Positions 17,655 to 24,608 of a DNA stretch of 64,000 bases are shown in pieces. The stretch is taken from the NCBI GenBank assembly GCA_002923315.1, contig BEHM01000010.1:1-64000 (forward strand), read 5' to 3'. The notes below the pieces were generated by a model, which searched no databases, had not been told where the DNA came from, and saw only the letters and a program-made list of their open reading frames with translations. The position numbers and the translations under genes are program-made. The DNA comes from a bacterium HR10 (GTDB lineage: Bacteria; Acidobacteriota; Blastocatellia; HR10). How positions within the stretch are numbered: the first letter of the stretch is position 1; the number at the start of each line of letters is the position of its first letter.

Positions 17655-18040
17655 GATGTCACCTCCCCGAAGGCTGAGGTCCGCCGACGGAACTTCTGAT
17701 GTCCTCGCGGGGTGGCGCGACTCTCCGTCAATTGCCGCATTCTCGCTGAATCTGTCTGAAAGGTTTCAACAAGTGGAAACAGTCTCTGAAGAAACTCCCG
17801 AACCGCGCGTCCGACCTCGTCATCGAGCGCCAGCGAATACCACACGCGCGGACCGTCTCGACGGTCTCGCACCAGGTGCGCGTTTCGGAGATATGCCAAG
17901 TGCCGGGAAAGCAATGGTTGGGGCAACCCCAACACGGATTGCAGATCGCAAACGCAAGTCTCTTGTTGGAACAAGATGTTCAAGATTCTCAATCGGGTTG
18001 GATCGGCCAAAGCCTTGAGTGTTTTCTCCAATTCTTTCAT
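17651..18040 (-). CDS. ArsR/SmtB-family metal(loid)-responsive repressor, 129 aa
   Basis: Winged-helix repressor: MKELEKTLKALADPTRLRIL, sensing motif ETCVCDLQ with C29 and C31, recognition helix QPLLSRHLAYLRNAHLV and wing DGPRVWYSL. The Cys-x-Cys in the alpha-3 helix is the ArsR-type arsenite/antimonite or related site. The ATG at 18040 is chosen for its GGAGGAAG site. The C-terminal ~30 residues after the wing are basic and unusual. It is the first gene of the permease operon and probably represses it. Confidence 0.88.
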   Translation of the reverse strand: MKELEKTLKALADPTRLRILNILFQQETCVCDLQSVLGLPQPLLSRHLAYLRNAHLVRDRRDGPRVWYSLALDDEVGRAVREFLQRLFPLVETFQTDSARMRQLTESRATPRGHQKFRRRTSAFGEVTS

Positions 18041-18239
18041 TTCTTCCTCCGCGTATGCGGATAAGCAAATATCGTACCAGCGAGGAATGAACGCCGTAGG
18101 CGAATTCGGAGAGGTCAAGTAACACATTGATCTCGTTGGTCATGTGGCCCACGCCCGATTTCACAACCGGCCAAGCCAGATGCGTCGAGGGCCGAGTCGG
18201 TCGGGGAATTTGCCGCCGTTGGTGGGTCAACTGGCGCGG
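18041..18239 (-). promoter_or_regulatory. Leader and probable operator region of the arsR operon
   Basis: About 200 bp with an AT-rich island (GATATTTGCTTATCCGCATA on the minus strand, plus 18053-18072) just before the arsR ribosome site. ArsR-type repressors usually bind such AT-rich imperfect repeats. A TTGACC box lies further upstream (plus about 18110) but no -10 box at proper spacing is convincing. Confidence 0.3.
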
Positions 18240-18332
18240 CTAGCCGTGTCGCTCTATCTCCACCTCGGCCCGCTCCTTCTCAAACCGGCGGTCGAGCACA
18301 GGCAGGACAAATAGCGTCAGCGGCGTGTCGTG
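18240..18332 (-). pseudogene. C-terminal remnant of an RND heavy-metal efflux pump (CzcA/CusA-like)
   Basis: The last ~30 codons before the TAG read PLTLFVLPVLDRRFEKERAE, the typical last membrane helix and tail of CzcA/CusA pumps. Upstream of about 18335 the homology disappears. Its presence next to an ArsR operon suggests that a larger metal-resistance cluster once stood here. Confidence 0.45.
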
Positions 18333-18489
18333 CTTTTCCTCGTTACCTCGGCTCTTGGAAAGAACGCTATTGGTGGCAGGGGTAAACAACCAGGTTCGGA
18401 ACCCACACTGATCGCGACCCTCTCTCACCGATCGGCGGAGGTTGAATCCTTTTTCGTGGTTTTGGATCAAGCTAATGTGAGATCAGGTC

Positions 18490-18945
18490 ATGACTCTGTT
18501 TCACCAATTCCAGGATGTCTACTTTGATGTCATCGGCTTGGCAGAGGCCTTGGCGCAGCTTCCCGAATCGTGCGAGTGTGGCGATGCGGAGGCTCATTTC
18601 ACAGGCCGCTGTCGCTGCGTGGGGGCTGAATCTGAAAAACCGCCTGGCGAGGGTGAGCCAGGCTGCGTGTGCCACCTGAAGAAACTGCGCGAGCGGTTGT
18701 ACTGGTTGGAGGAAGATCTCCAGCGGGTGAAAATCCCTCAACGGGCTGGCGAGGAATGGCAGCAGTGGCGGGAAAAGAGCTTCTTGCTTCTGACTTGCCT
18801 CCGCTCTCTGACAGCGTCCCTGGACCAACTGGATCAAGCGATAGAACAATTCCGCCAATCCTCAGCGGACGAGCCGTTGCACCGCTTGAGGGCGTGCGGT
18901 CAAGAGCTAAGGGCATGGGCGGAAAAATTGAATGCTTTGCTGTGA
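18490..18945 (+). CDS. Cys-rich, helical hypothetical protein, 151 aa
   Basis: No family recognised. Residues about 28-62 contain three Cys-x-Cys pairs (CEC, CRC, CVC) that could bind a soft metal. The rest is helical and coiled-coil-like (LKKLRERLYWLEEDLQRVKI; LTASLDQLDQAIEQFRQS). There is no signal peptide. It is divergent from the arsR operon and adjacent to an efflux-pump remnant, so a metal-related role is plausible but unproven. The ribosome site is weak. Confidence 0.5.
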   Translation: MTLFHQFQDVYFDVIGLAEALAQLPESCECGDAEAHFTGRCRCVGAESEKPPGEGEPGCVCHLKKLRERLYWLEEDLQRVKIPQRAGEEWQQWREKSFLLLTCLRSLTASLDQLDQAIEQFRQSSADEPLHRLRACGQELRAWAEKLNALL

Positions 18946-18981
18946 ACCCATATTTCATGCAAGGTCATCATTCTGTCCGGT

Positions 18982-19080
18982 GTCATAGTTCGGTTACCAA
19001 ATGGTCAGGAGTTCCTGCTAGCCGAAGTAGATGATTTTGACCGAGAAATCGAATGGGTTCGTGAAAATAAGGAGCTAATG
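18982..19080 (+). pseudogene. Fragment of a small antitoxin-like gene
   Basis: The frame reads VRLPNGQEFLLAEVDDFDRE followed by IEWVRENKELM, resembling the first ~35 residues of short hypothetical (antitoxin-like) proteins of thermophilic bacteria. No start codon or ribosome site precedes it, and after Met the sequence loses the expected helical tail. It is probably a decayed gene. The remaining stretch to 19331 shows only a doubtful transposase-like piece on the other strand. Confidence 0.35.
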
Positions 19081-19331
19081 GGTTCTCAGGTGATCAAGAC
19101 TTATACTGAAGGTGTAGTCAAGGGGAATGGCGTGCGGGCGGAAGGTCTCCTCCATCTGTCGTGTCGTGCGCACAAGTAGCGCTCGATCTTCGGGGGTGTC
19201 GGTGCAAGGTCGCCGATGGCTACAGTCGTACGGAGCATTCCGGAGCCTCGGTGGGAAGAACATGGCCGAAGCCGTAAAGGAGGCTCGCTCCGGAGAGGGG
19301 GCTCAGAGTCTGGTGGTGCAGACTCCGAGGC

Positions 19332-20393
19332 TCATCCTTCGCGTGGGGGACTCTCCGACGTTTCGGCCAGCAGGCGGCGGAAGCGCAGGAACCCCTGGGA
19401 AAGGCCTCCGCCGACCAACCATTCCACTGATTCCTGTTGGGCCAGTGCTTGGGATTCCGGCGTCGCCCACTCCTCGCCGATCACGGCCGGTGTGGCGTTC
19501 ACGCCCGCTTCACGCAAAGTATCGGCTCGCTGACGGGCGCGGTGGATGTCCTGAGGATCCACTTTCTGCGACACCTCCACGACGAACACCTCCTCGCCCT
19601 TCCACCAGATGAGGTCGGCTAGGAGCGGATCGGCGGGGGGGTCCGGGGCTCGACCCTCTCGATAGAACGAGTGAAGCCACCGGCTGAGCTGACGACGCAC
19701 GTCCGGCTCTCCGGGTGCACCGCCTTCGCCACCGAAGAACAGGTTGGGCGCGCGCACCACGATGCGCCGCTCGTATCGTTCGCCCTCGCGCCGTCCCGCT
19801 TCGCCCTGTTGCCATTCGAGGAGGCGTTGCAAGGTGCGCTCGGTGCGCTGTTGAGCAGCCACCAGATCGGCGACTTGCTGTTCGATCCGCCGCTGCGCCT
19901 CGGTCAAGGCCTGGACCTGTTCTTCCGTCCGTCGCTGCGCTTCGGCCAAGGCCTGCACCTGTTGCGTCAACGCTTCCACCTGCTGTTCGATCCGCCGCTG
20001 CGCCTCAGTCAAGGCCTGGACCTGTTCTTCCGTCCGTCGCTGCGCTTCGGCCAAGGCCTGCACCTGTTGCGTCAACGCTTCCACCTGCTGTTCGATCCGC
20101 CGCTGCGCCTCAGTCAAGGCCTGGACCTGTTCTTCCGTCCGTCGCTGCGCTTCGGCCAAGGCCTGCACCTGTTGCGTCAACGCTTCCACCTGCTGTTCGA
20201 TCCGCCGCTGCGCCTCAGCCAAGGCACGAACTTCCTCCTCCGTCCGCCGTTGCGCCTCGGCCAACTCGCGAACGATGACGGGCAGCTCCAGCAACTGATC
20301 GGTCAGAAGGAGTCGCCTCAGTTCCGTGCGCCACTCCGGATGTTTCTCTAAGATCCGAATCAAATCGTGGAGATCCTTCATGGTGAAGGCCAT
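19332..20393 (-). CDS. Coiled-coil protein with C-terminal PD-(D/E)XK-nuclease-like domain, 353 aa
   Basis: N-terminal helical region (KDLHDLIRILEKHPEWRTEL) followed by about 160 residues of near-perfect coiled coil built on 35-residue repeats (EAQRRIEQQVEALTQQVQAL). The C-terminal domain has ADLIWWKGEEVFVVEVSQKV and a helix DIHRARQRADTLREAGV, like the DUF3782-type nuclease fold common in thermophiles and cyanobacteria. The motif-III Lys of E-x-K is replaced by Ser (EVS), as in many members, so activity is uncertain. The ATG at 20393 has an AGGAGGG site. It stands alone. Confidence 0.75.
   Translation of the reverse strand: MAFTMKDLHDLIRILEKHPEWRTELRRLLLTDQLLELPVIVRELAEAQRRTEEEVRALAEAQRRIEQQVEALTQQVQALAEAQRRTEEQVQALTEAQRRIEQQVEALTQQVQALAEAQRRTEEQVQALTEAQRRIEQQVEALTQQVQALAEAQRRTEEQVQALTEAQRRIEQQVADLVAAQQRTERTLQRLLEWQQGEAGRREGERYERRIVVRAPNLFFGGEGGAPGEPDVRRQLSRWLHSFYREGRAPDPPADPLLADLIWWKGEEVFVVEVSQKVDPQDIHRARQRADTLREAGVNATPAVIGEEWATPESQALAQQESVEWLVGGGLSQGFLRFRRLLAETSESPPREG
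19879..20229. repeat. Three tandem 105-bp repeats plus a partial fourth, inside the coiled-coil gene
   Basis: The unit starts with TGTTCGATCCGCCGCTGCGC at 19879, 19984, 20089 and 20194, exactly 105 bp apart. The first three copies are almost identical at the DNA level; the fourth diverges after about 35 bp. One unit encodes 35 residues, five heptads. Confidence 0.95.
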
Positions 20394-21063
20394 TGTGACC
20401 CTCCTCATCAAGAGAGCGCGCTCAGACCGGAGCGCGTGCCGATCACAGGGCGCCCACACCGAGTCATCCTCTCCATGTTCAGCTCACGCATCGTGCTCGC
20501 TCCTGTGGAGCAATCAATCATAAGGCATACCGATGCTCGTTTTAAAGCCCGAAGGACAGGTCCTGGACCGATCCCCCCTCGACGCGGGATGGAGAGCGTG
20601 TGCGTCTATCGGAGAACGTGGCTCGAACCCGAGGTCCCCGATATGGTCAAAGGTTGGGACATCCGCTGCGGGAGCTGCCCCGCGAATCGTGGGCCGGGCG
20701 TTCCAATGCCGTCTGCCTCGGGTATGAGCGTGTGGATATGGGGATTTTCGCCCGACGAGGCGCGATCGAGCCCGTCACGGCTTCCGGCATGGTGGCAGAG
20801 GTGTCGGATTCAAATCTCAACGAGGCTCCGTGAGGGGGGTGGAGGGGTGACCGGGGATCCGGTGGGCCGACGAACGGGACGAGAGCGAGAGTAGCAGTGG
20901 TCCGGGCACCCCACGCGATCTAGAGATCGCGTGGGGACCCCGTGACGTCCCCGCACGGATTGAGGCGGGGCAGAGATCGTGACGATGGGGAGGCGGGGAA
21001 CCGGGAGAGGATAATGGAATGCAAGAAGGCTCGCTGCTTGGGGCGAGCGACGTACGCGGGCGT
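20394..21063. other. 670-bp intergenic region
   Basis: No gene is supported: the open frames on both strands lack ribosome sites and have shadow-like composition. It holds one long-form copy of the dispersed palindrome (20905-20944). This is the downstream end of the large leftward island. Confidence 0.5.
20905..20944. repeat. Dispersed palindromic element, long form
   Basis: CCCCACGCGATCT, AG, AGATCGCGTGGGG is a perfect 13-bp inverted repeat (20909-20936), flanked by GGCA on the left and ACCCCGTG on the right. The right 21 bases recur exactly at 27516-27536, and the left arm recurs with small changes at 31519-31553. It could also act as a terminator hairpin for the island, ~120 bp after its last gene. 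Confidence 0.75.
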
Positions 21064-21942
21064 TCAACTTGAGCCGGGCTCTCTCTCGCGCACGATTCGA
21101 AGCGTGCGCTCGAAGGCCTCGGGGGAGACCGAGAGGGCTGTGAGGCCCAGTTGCAGCAGCAGGGGGATCAACTCCGGGCGTCGTGAGGGGGCATCGCCGC
21201 AGACGCAGCACTCCAGGGCTCTCTCCCGGCATGCGCGCGCGACCCACGCGATGGCGCGCATGACGGCGTCGTCGCGCTCATCCCACAGGGGGATCAATCG
21301 CGGGTTATCTCGATCCACGCCGAGGATGAGCTGCGTGAGATCGTTGGTTCCGATGGAGACGCCGTCCACCAAAGGGAGGAATCGCTCGATGAGGAAGACG
21401 ACCGAGGGCACCTCGACCATGATCCAGAGGGGGACACCTCTCTCGAAGAACCCCTCCTGCTGAAGGATCTCGCGGCAGGCGAGGACTTCCGACACGGTGC
21501 GCACGAAGGGGAGCATCAGGCGCACGTTGGTCCATCCGGCCTCATGAGCCCTGCGCACGGCGCGTGCTTGGAGGCGGAGGAGCTCCGGATCATCCATATA
21601 GCGGCGGCATCCGCGCAGACCGAGCGCGGGGTTCTCTTCCGGTTCCTCGAGTTGCTGGCCTCCGCGCAGGCCGCGATATTCGTTCGACTTCAGGTCGAGC
21701 GCGCGATAGGTGACCGGTCGCGGCCAGAACTGGCGCGCGACTTCGATCACTCCCTCGGCGAAGGTTCGGATGAAGGTCTCCGCCCCCCCTTCGGCGAGGA
21801 GCTGCTTGGGATGGACGCCCAGCGAGAGGGCGAGGAATTCGGCGCGCAGGAGTCCGACGCCATCGGCGGGAAGACGCGCGTACCGAGCGGCCAATTGGGG
21901 GAAACTCAGATTCAGATAAATCTTCGGGCGTTGCTCAGACAT
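21064..21942 (-). CDS. Stand-alone PEP-synthase-type PEP/pyruvate-binding TIM barrel, 292 aa
   Basis: Equivalent to the C-terminal third of PEP synthase (PpsA). It has LLRAEFLALSLGVHPKQLL, YRALDLKSNEYRGLRGG, the substrate motif DGVSIGTNDLTQLILGVDRD, and near the end CVCGDAPSRR with the catalytic Cys region. An intact PpsA is about 800 aa; here the barrel is a separate protein. Its start overlaps the stop of the phospho-histidine domain gene by 8 bp, so the two are co-translated and surely work together. No ATP-grasp domain is encoded nearby, so PEP rather than ATP may be the phosphate donor. Last gene of the HyuA/HyuB operon. Confidence 0.85.
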   Translation of the reverse strand: MSEQRPKIYLNLSFPQLAARYARLPADGVGLLRAEFLALSLGVHPKQLLAEGGAETFIRTFAEGVIEVARQFWPRPVTYRALDLKSNEYRGLRGGQQLEEPEENPALGLRGCRRYMDDPELLRLQARAVRRAHEAGWTNVRLMLPFVRTVSEVLACREILQQEGFFERGVPLWIMVEVPSVVFLIERFLPLVDGVSIGTNDLTQLILGVDRDNPRLIPLWDERDDAVMRAIAWVARACRERALECCVCGDAPSRRPELIPLLLQLGLTALSVSPEAFERTLRIVREREPGSS

Positions 21943-22279
21943 CGTCCTCGAGAAAGATCTCCCCTTGGGCCGTGAATCGCACGCGACGCCCTTCGAGGGC
22001 GCTCACCTCCTCGAGGCGGCTTCCCATCAGGCACGGCAGATCGAACTCTCGGGCGACGATCGCCAGATGCGACGTGAAGCCTCCGGAAGCGCAGATGAGC
22101 CCCCGGATCTTGGGAAGGATCGGCGTGATGGCCGTCACCGAGGCCGAGGGAGTGAAGACGATCGTCTCCGAGAGATCGGTCTCCATCAACTGGAGGACAT
22201 CCTCCAAGGTTTCGACTTTGCGCAAGATGCCGACGGCGCCGTGTCCGGACGTCGGCTCCCCTTCTCCGATTTTCCTCAT
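21935..22279 (-). CDS. Stand-alone PEP-utilising phospho-histidine (swivelling) domain, 114 aa
   Basis: Corresponds to the central mobile domain of PEP synthase and pyruvate phosphate dikinase. ICASGGFTSHLAIVAREF contains the His that is phosphorylated, and LPCLMG and the beta-barrel GRRVRFTAQGEIFL follow. The ATG at 22279 has a GAGGAGA site; an earlier in-frame ATG (22315) would overlap the HyuB gene. It lies 32 bp after HyuB and overlaps the PEP-barrel gene. Phenylphosphate synthase of anaerobic phenol breakdown likewise uses separated PEP-synthase-like parts, which suggests phosphorylation of an organic substrate here. Confidence 0.85.
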   Translation of the reverse strand: MRKIGEGEPTSGHGAVGILRKVETLEDVLQLMETDLSETIVFTPSASVTAITPILPKIRGLICASGGFTSHLAIVAREFDLPCLMGSRLEEVSALEGRRVRFTAQGEIFLEDDV

Positions 22280-22311
22280 CGTCGGTCTCCTCGCCGGCGA
22301 AGGTCGCGCGG

Positions 22312-24576
22312 TCACTTCGCGCCGAGATCAAGCTGCAAGTCCCAGAGGGGAGGATCCGAAGGTCGCGCCAATTCCGTCTGAAGCAGCGCGCCGCATCCCG
22401 GGCAGTAGAAGTGGCGCCACTCCAGCGTCTCCTCGATGTAGAGCTTCGGATCGAGGATATGCGGGTTCGCGTCCTGAATGGGGAGACATTTTCGGAGGCA
22501 GTGGAGCTTATAGTTCTCCGTCGGGGGTGAGAGGGGGTGATCGCAATACCGGCAGCGGATCCATCCCCTGACCAGCTTCAGGCCTTCGGCCAGCAGGCGT
22601 GCGTCGGGCTCATCGGTGGCCGTTTGCGGCTTCGGCTCGCCCCCGATGCGGTGTCGGCGCATTTGCTGGCGCAGCTGCTCCGTCTGCTGCGCGAGGACGG
22701 CTCCGGTCTCATCGAGCACGACCCCATAGGCCCGCTGTGCCCACTCCCGGGTCAGGCGTCCCTCGCGATAGTCCTCGGCCACGCGCTCAGGATCGCGCCG
22801 CAACGGATCCCCGTAGCCGCCCGCCGAGGCCCAGGTCATGATGAAGACGTCGTTGGGATTCTGAACGATGTCGAAGGCCTTGGGCGGGAGGTATTCCACG
22901 TGTCCTCCGAGAGCCTCAAGGCGATCCGGCACGCGTCCAGCCGACAAGAGTGATCGCGCGCGAGTGTTGCGAACAAGGGCATACCGCGTCGTCGAAGTGG
23001 GGAAGCCGCCGAACAGCCCTGGTCCCGGAACGGCGCAATGTCCGGTCGCGGTGAAGAGCGTGATGCGTTCCGTCCCATGGGGGAGAAAGGCCAATTCGGC
23101 GGCGTTCCCACCGCGGAACATTCCCGCTCCGCCTGAATCGGGCAGCTCGCGACGCCAGAGGTAGAGGATCGGATAGAACCACTCGTTCTCCTCGACATTG
23201 GGCATGGTGCTTTGCAGGTCCCAGGGCCAGCCGCCCGTATCCACGCCGTCTCGCCAGGAGAGTCCGGCCAGGGCGGCTCCCACTGGATCGAGCAAGAAGG
23301 AGACGTATGGCGATCCCCGCTGATTGAGGCCGCTCAAGGCGGCGATCGGATACATGGGGGCGCCCATGCAGCTCTGGACTTCCGTCCGCAACTCGGGATC
23401 GTCCGAACAGGCGAGCATCTTGGAGATCACGAGTCCCGAGAGGGCGATCGTCTGAAGGAGGGTGAGCGCGGGGGCAGCGCTCACCGCGGCCGGAAAGAGG
23501 GCGCATGTGAGCGTCCCCGGCTGCACCTGGAACTGGACATGCCGATAGGCGCCTTCGACGACGAACATCTGATCAAAGAGCAGTTGCGCCGAGACCATGG
23601 CCATGATGGCCCCTCTCCAGGCGACGAGCGTGCAATTGAGCGTGCCGGCTTGCGGGTCGGTCCCCTCGTTGGAGAAGATCAACTGATCGCCGCGTTTGGT
23701 GAGCGTCAGGCAATTCCGGTACACATGCCGATCTCCCGGATGCGCCCATTCCACCCATCCGATCTCGCGCCACGTCCCATCGGGGATGGTCGCCAAGCGT
23801 CGCACGAAGGCGCGCTCCGAATCATCCTGCAGCTTGCGCATGACGCCCTTGACGGTCGCGGCTCCGTATCGCGCGAGCAATTGTTTGATGCGCTCGCGGG
23901 CGACGTGGCAGCCGGCGATCTCCGCGCGCAGATCCAGGGCCACCAGCTCCGGCATTCGCGATCGGCGGATGTACTCTTCTTCCAGATCGCGCCGCAAGCG
24001 TCCGCGCTCGACGATCTTGATCGGGGGGATGCATCCGGCCTCCCAATAGACATCGGGGGCCATGGGATTGAACCCTCCGGGCGATGTCCCCCCCAAATCC
24101 CACTGGTGTAACGTATTCCCCACCCAGCAGAACAGCTCCCCCTCCCAGAAGACGGGGGCGATCAACGTCACGTCCGATTGATGCGTCGCGCCGATCCACG
24201 GATCGTTCGTCAAGAAGATGTCGTCCTCCTCGATCCCCGGATTCTCCGAGCGATACTCCAGCGTCCACTTCACCGCCGAACTGGTCGCCGAGGAGAGATA
24301 CTGAAGGAATGGGCCGAAGAAGACGAAATCCCCCTTCTCGTCGAGGAGGCAGGGATTGAAATCGTGCCCGTAGGCGCAGATGGGGGAGCCGGAGATCTTC
24401 ATGATGGTCAACCCGTGTTCGACGTTGATATTCCAGAGGGCGTGGCGGATGACCTCGTAGGTGATCGGGTCTATACGCTCGACCGCCTCCGCGTGGAGTC
24501 TCAAGCCGGGGGCGATCTGCAGCTCTCGGCCATAGACGTAGGGATATTGCCGACCGTCCCACGCGATGGATGACAT
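22312..24576 (-). CDS. Hydantoinase B/acetone-carboxylase alpha-type subunit fused to a gamma-like zinc domain, 754 aa
   Basis: Residues about 30-600 are a HyuB/oxoprolinase domain: DPITYEVIRHALWNINVEHG, ITLFTATGHCAVPGPGLFGG, and the typical VFIMTWASAGGYGDPLRRDP ending. After a charged linker, residues about 665-745 hold CRYCDHPLSPP and FYCPGCGALLQTELAR, matching the small gamma subunit of acetone/acetophenone carboxylases. In known enzymes that subunit is separate. With HyuA next door this suggests ATP-dependent ketone carboxylation rather than hydantoin hydrolysis. The start has a GGAGGAGGA site. Confidence 0.85.
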   Translation of the reverse strand: MSSIAWDGRQYPYVYGRELQIAPGLRLHAEAVERIDPITYEVIRHALWNINVEHGLTIMKISGSPICAYGHDFNPCLLDEKGDFVFFGPFLQYLSSATSSAVKWTLEYRSENPGIEEDDIFLTNDPWIGATHQSDVTLIAPVFWEGELFCWVGNTLHQWDLGGTSPGGFNPMAPDVYWEAGCIPPIKIVERGRLRRDLEEEYIRRSRMPELVALDLRAEIAGCHVARERIKQLLARYGAATVKGVMRKLQDDSERAFVRRLATIPDGTWREIGWVEWAHPGDRHVYRNCLTLTKRGDQLIFSNEGTDPQAGTLNCTLVAWRGAIMAMVSAQLLFDQMFVVEGAYRHVQFQVQPGTLTCALFPAAVSAAPALTLLQTIALSGLVISKMLACSDDPELRTEVQSCMGAPMYPIAALSGLNQRGSPYVSFLLDPVGAALAGLSWRDGVDTGGWPWDLQSTMPNVEENEWFYPILYLWRRELPDSGGAGMFRGGNAAELAFLPHGTERITLFTATGHCAVPGPGLFGGFPTSTTRYALVRNTRARSLLSAGRVPDRLEALGGHVEYLPPKAFDIVQNPNDVFIMTWASAGGYGDPLRRDPERVAEDYREGRLTREWAQRAYGVVLDETGAVLAQQTEQLRQQMRRHRIGGEPKPQTATDEPDARLLAEGLKLVRGWIRCRYCDHPLSPPTENYKLHCLRKCLPIQDANPHILDPKLYIEETLEWRHFYCPGCGALLQTELARPSDPPLWDLQLDLGAK

Positions 24577-24608
24577 AGTCGTCCTCCTCCGAAGGGATAG
24601 CCTCCTGC

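Noticed and set aside
19075-19263. Minus-strand frame with a TPEDRALLVRTTRQMEETF stretch resembling the start of TnpB transposases
   Set aside because: Too short and too weak; no zinc or catalytic motif follows and no transposon end was found.
19879-20229. Regularly spaced repeats suggesting a CRISPR array
   Set aside because: The units are contiguous 105-bp tandem repeats inside a coding frame with no spacers.
20394-21063. Search for a tRNA or small RNA in the long gap
   Set aside because: No cloverleaf or conserved T-loop was found; only the palindromic element stands out.
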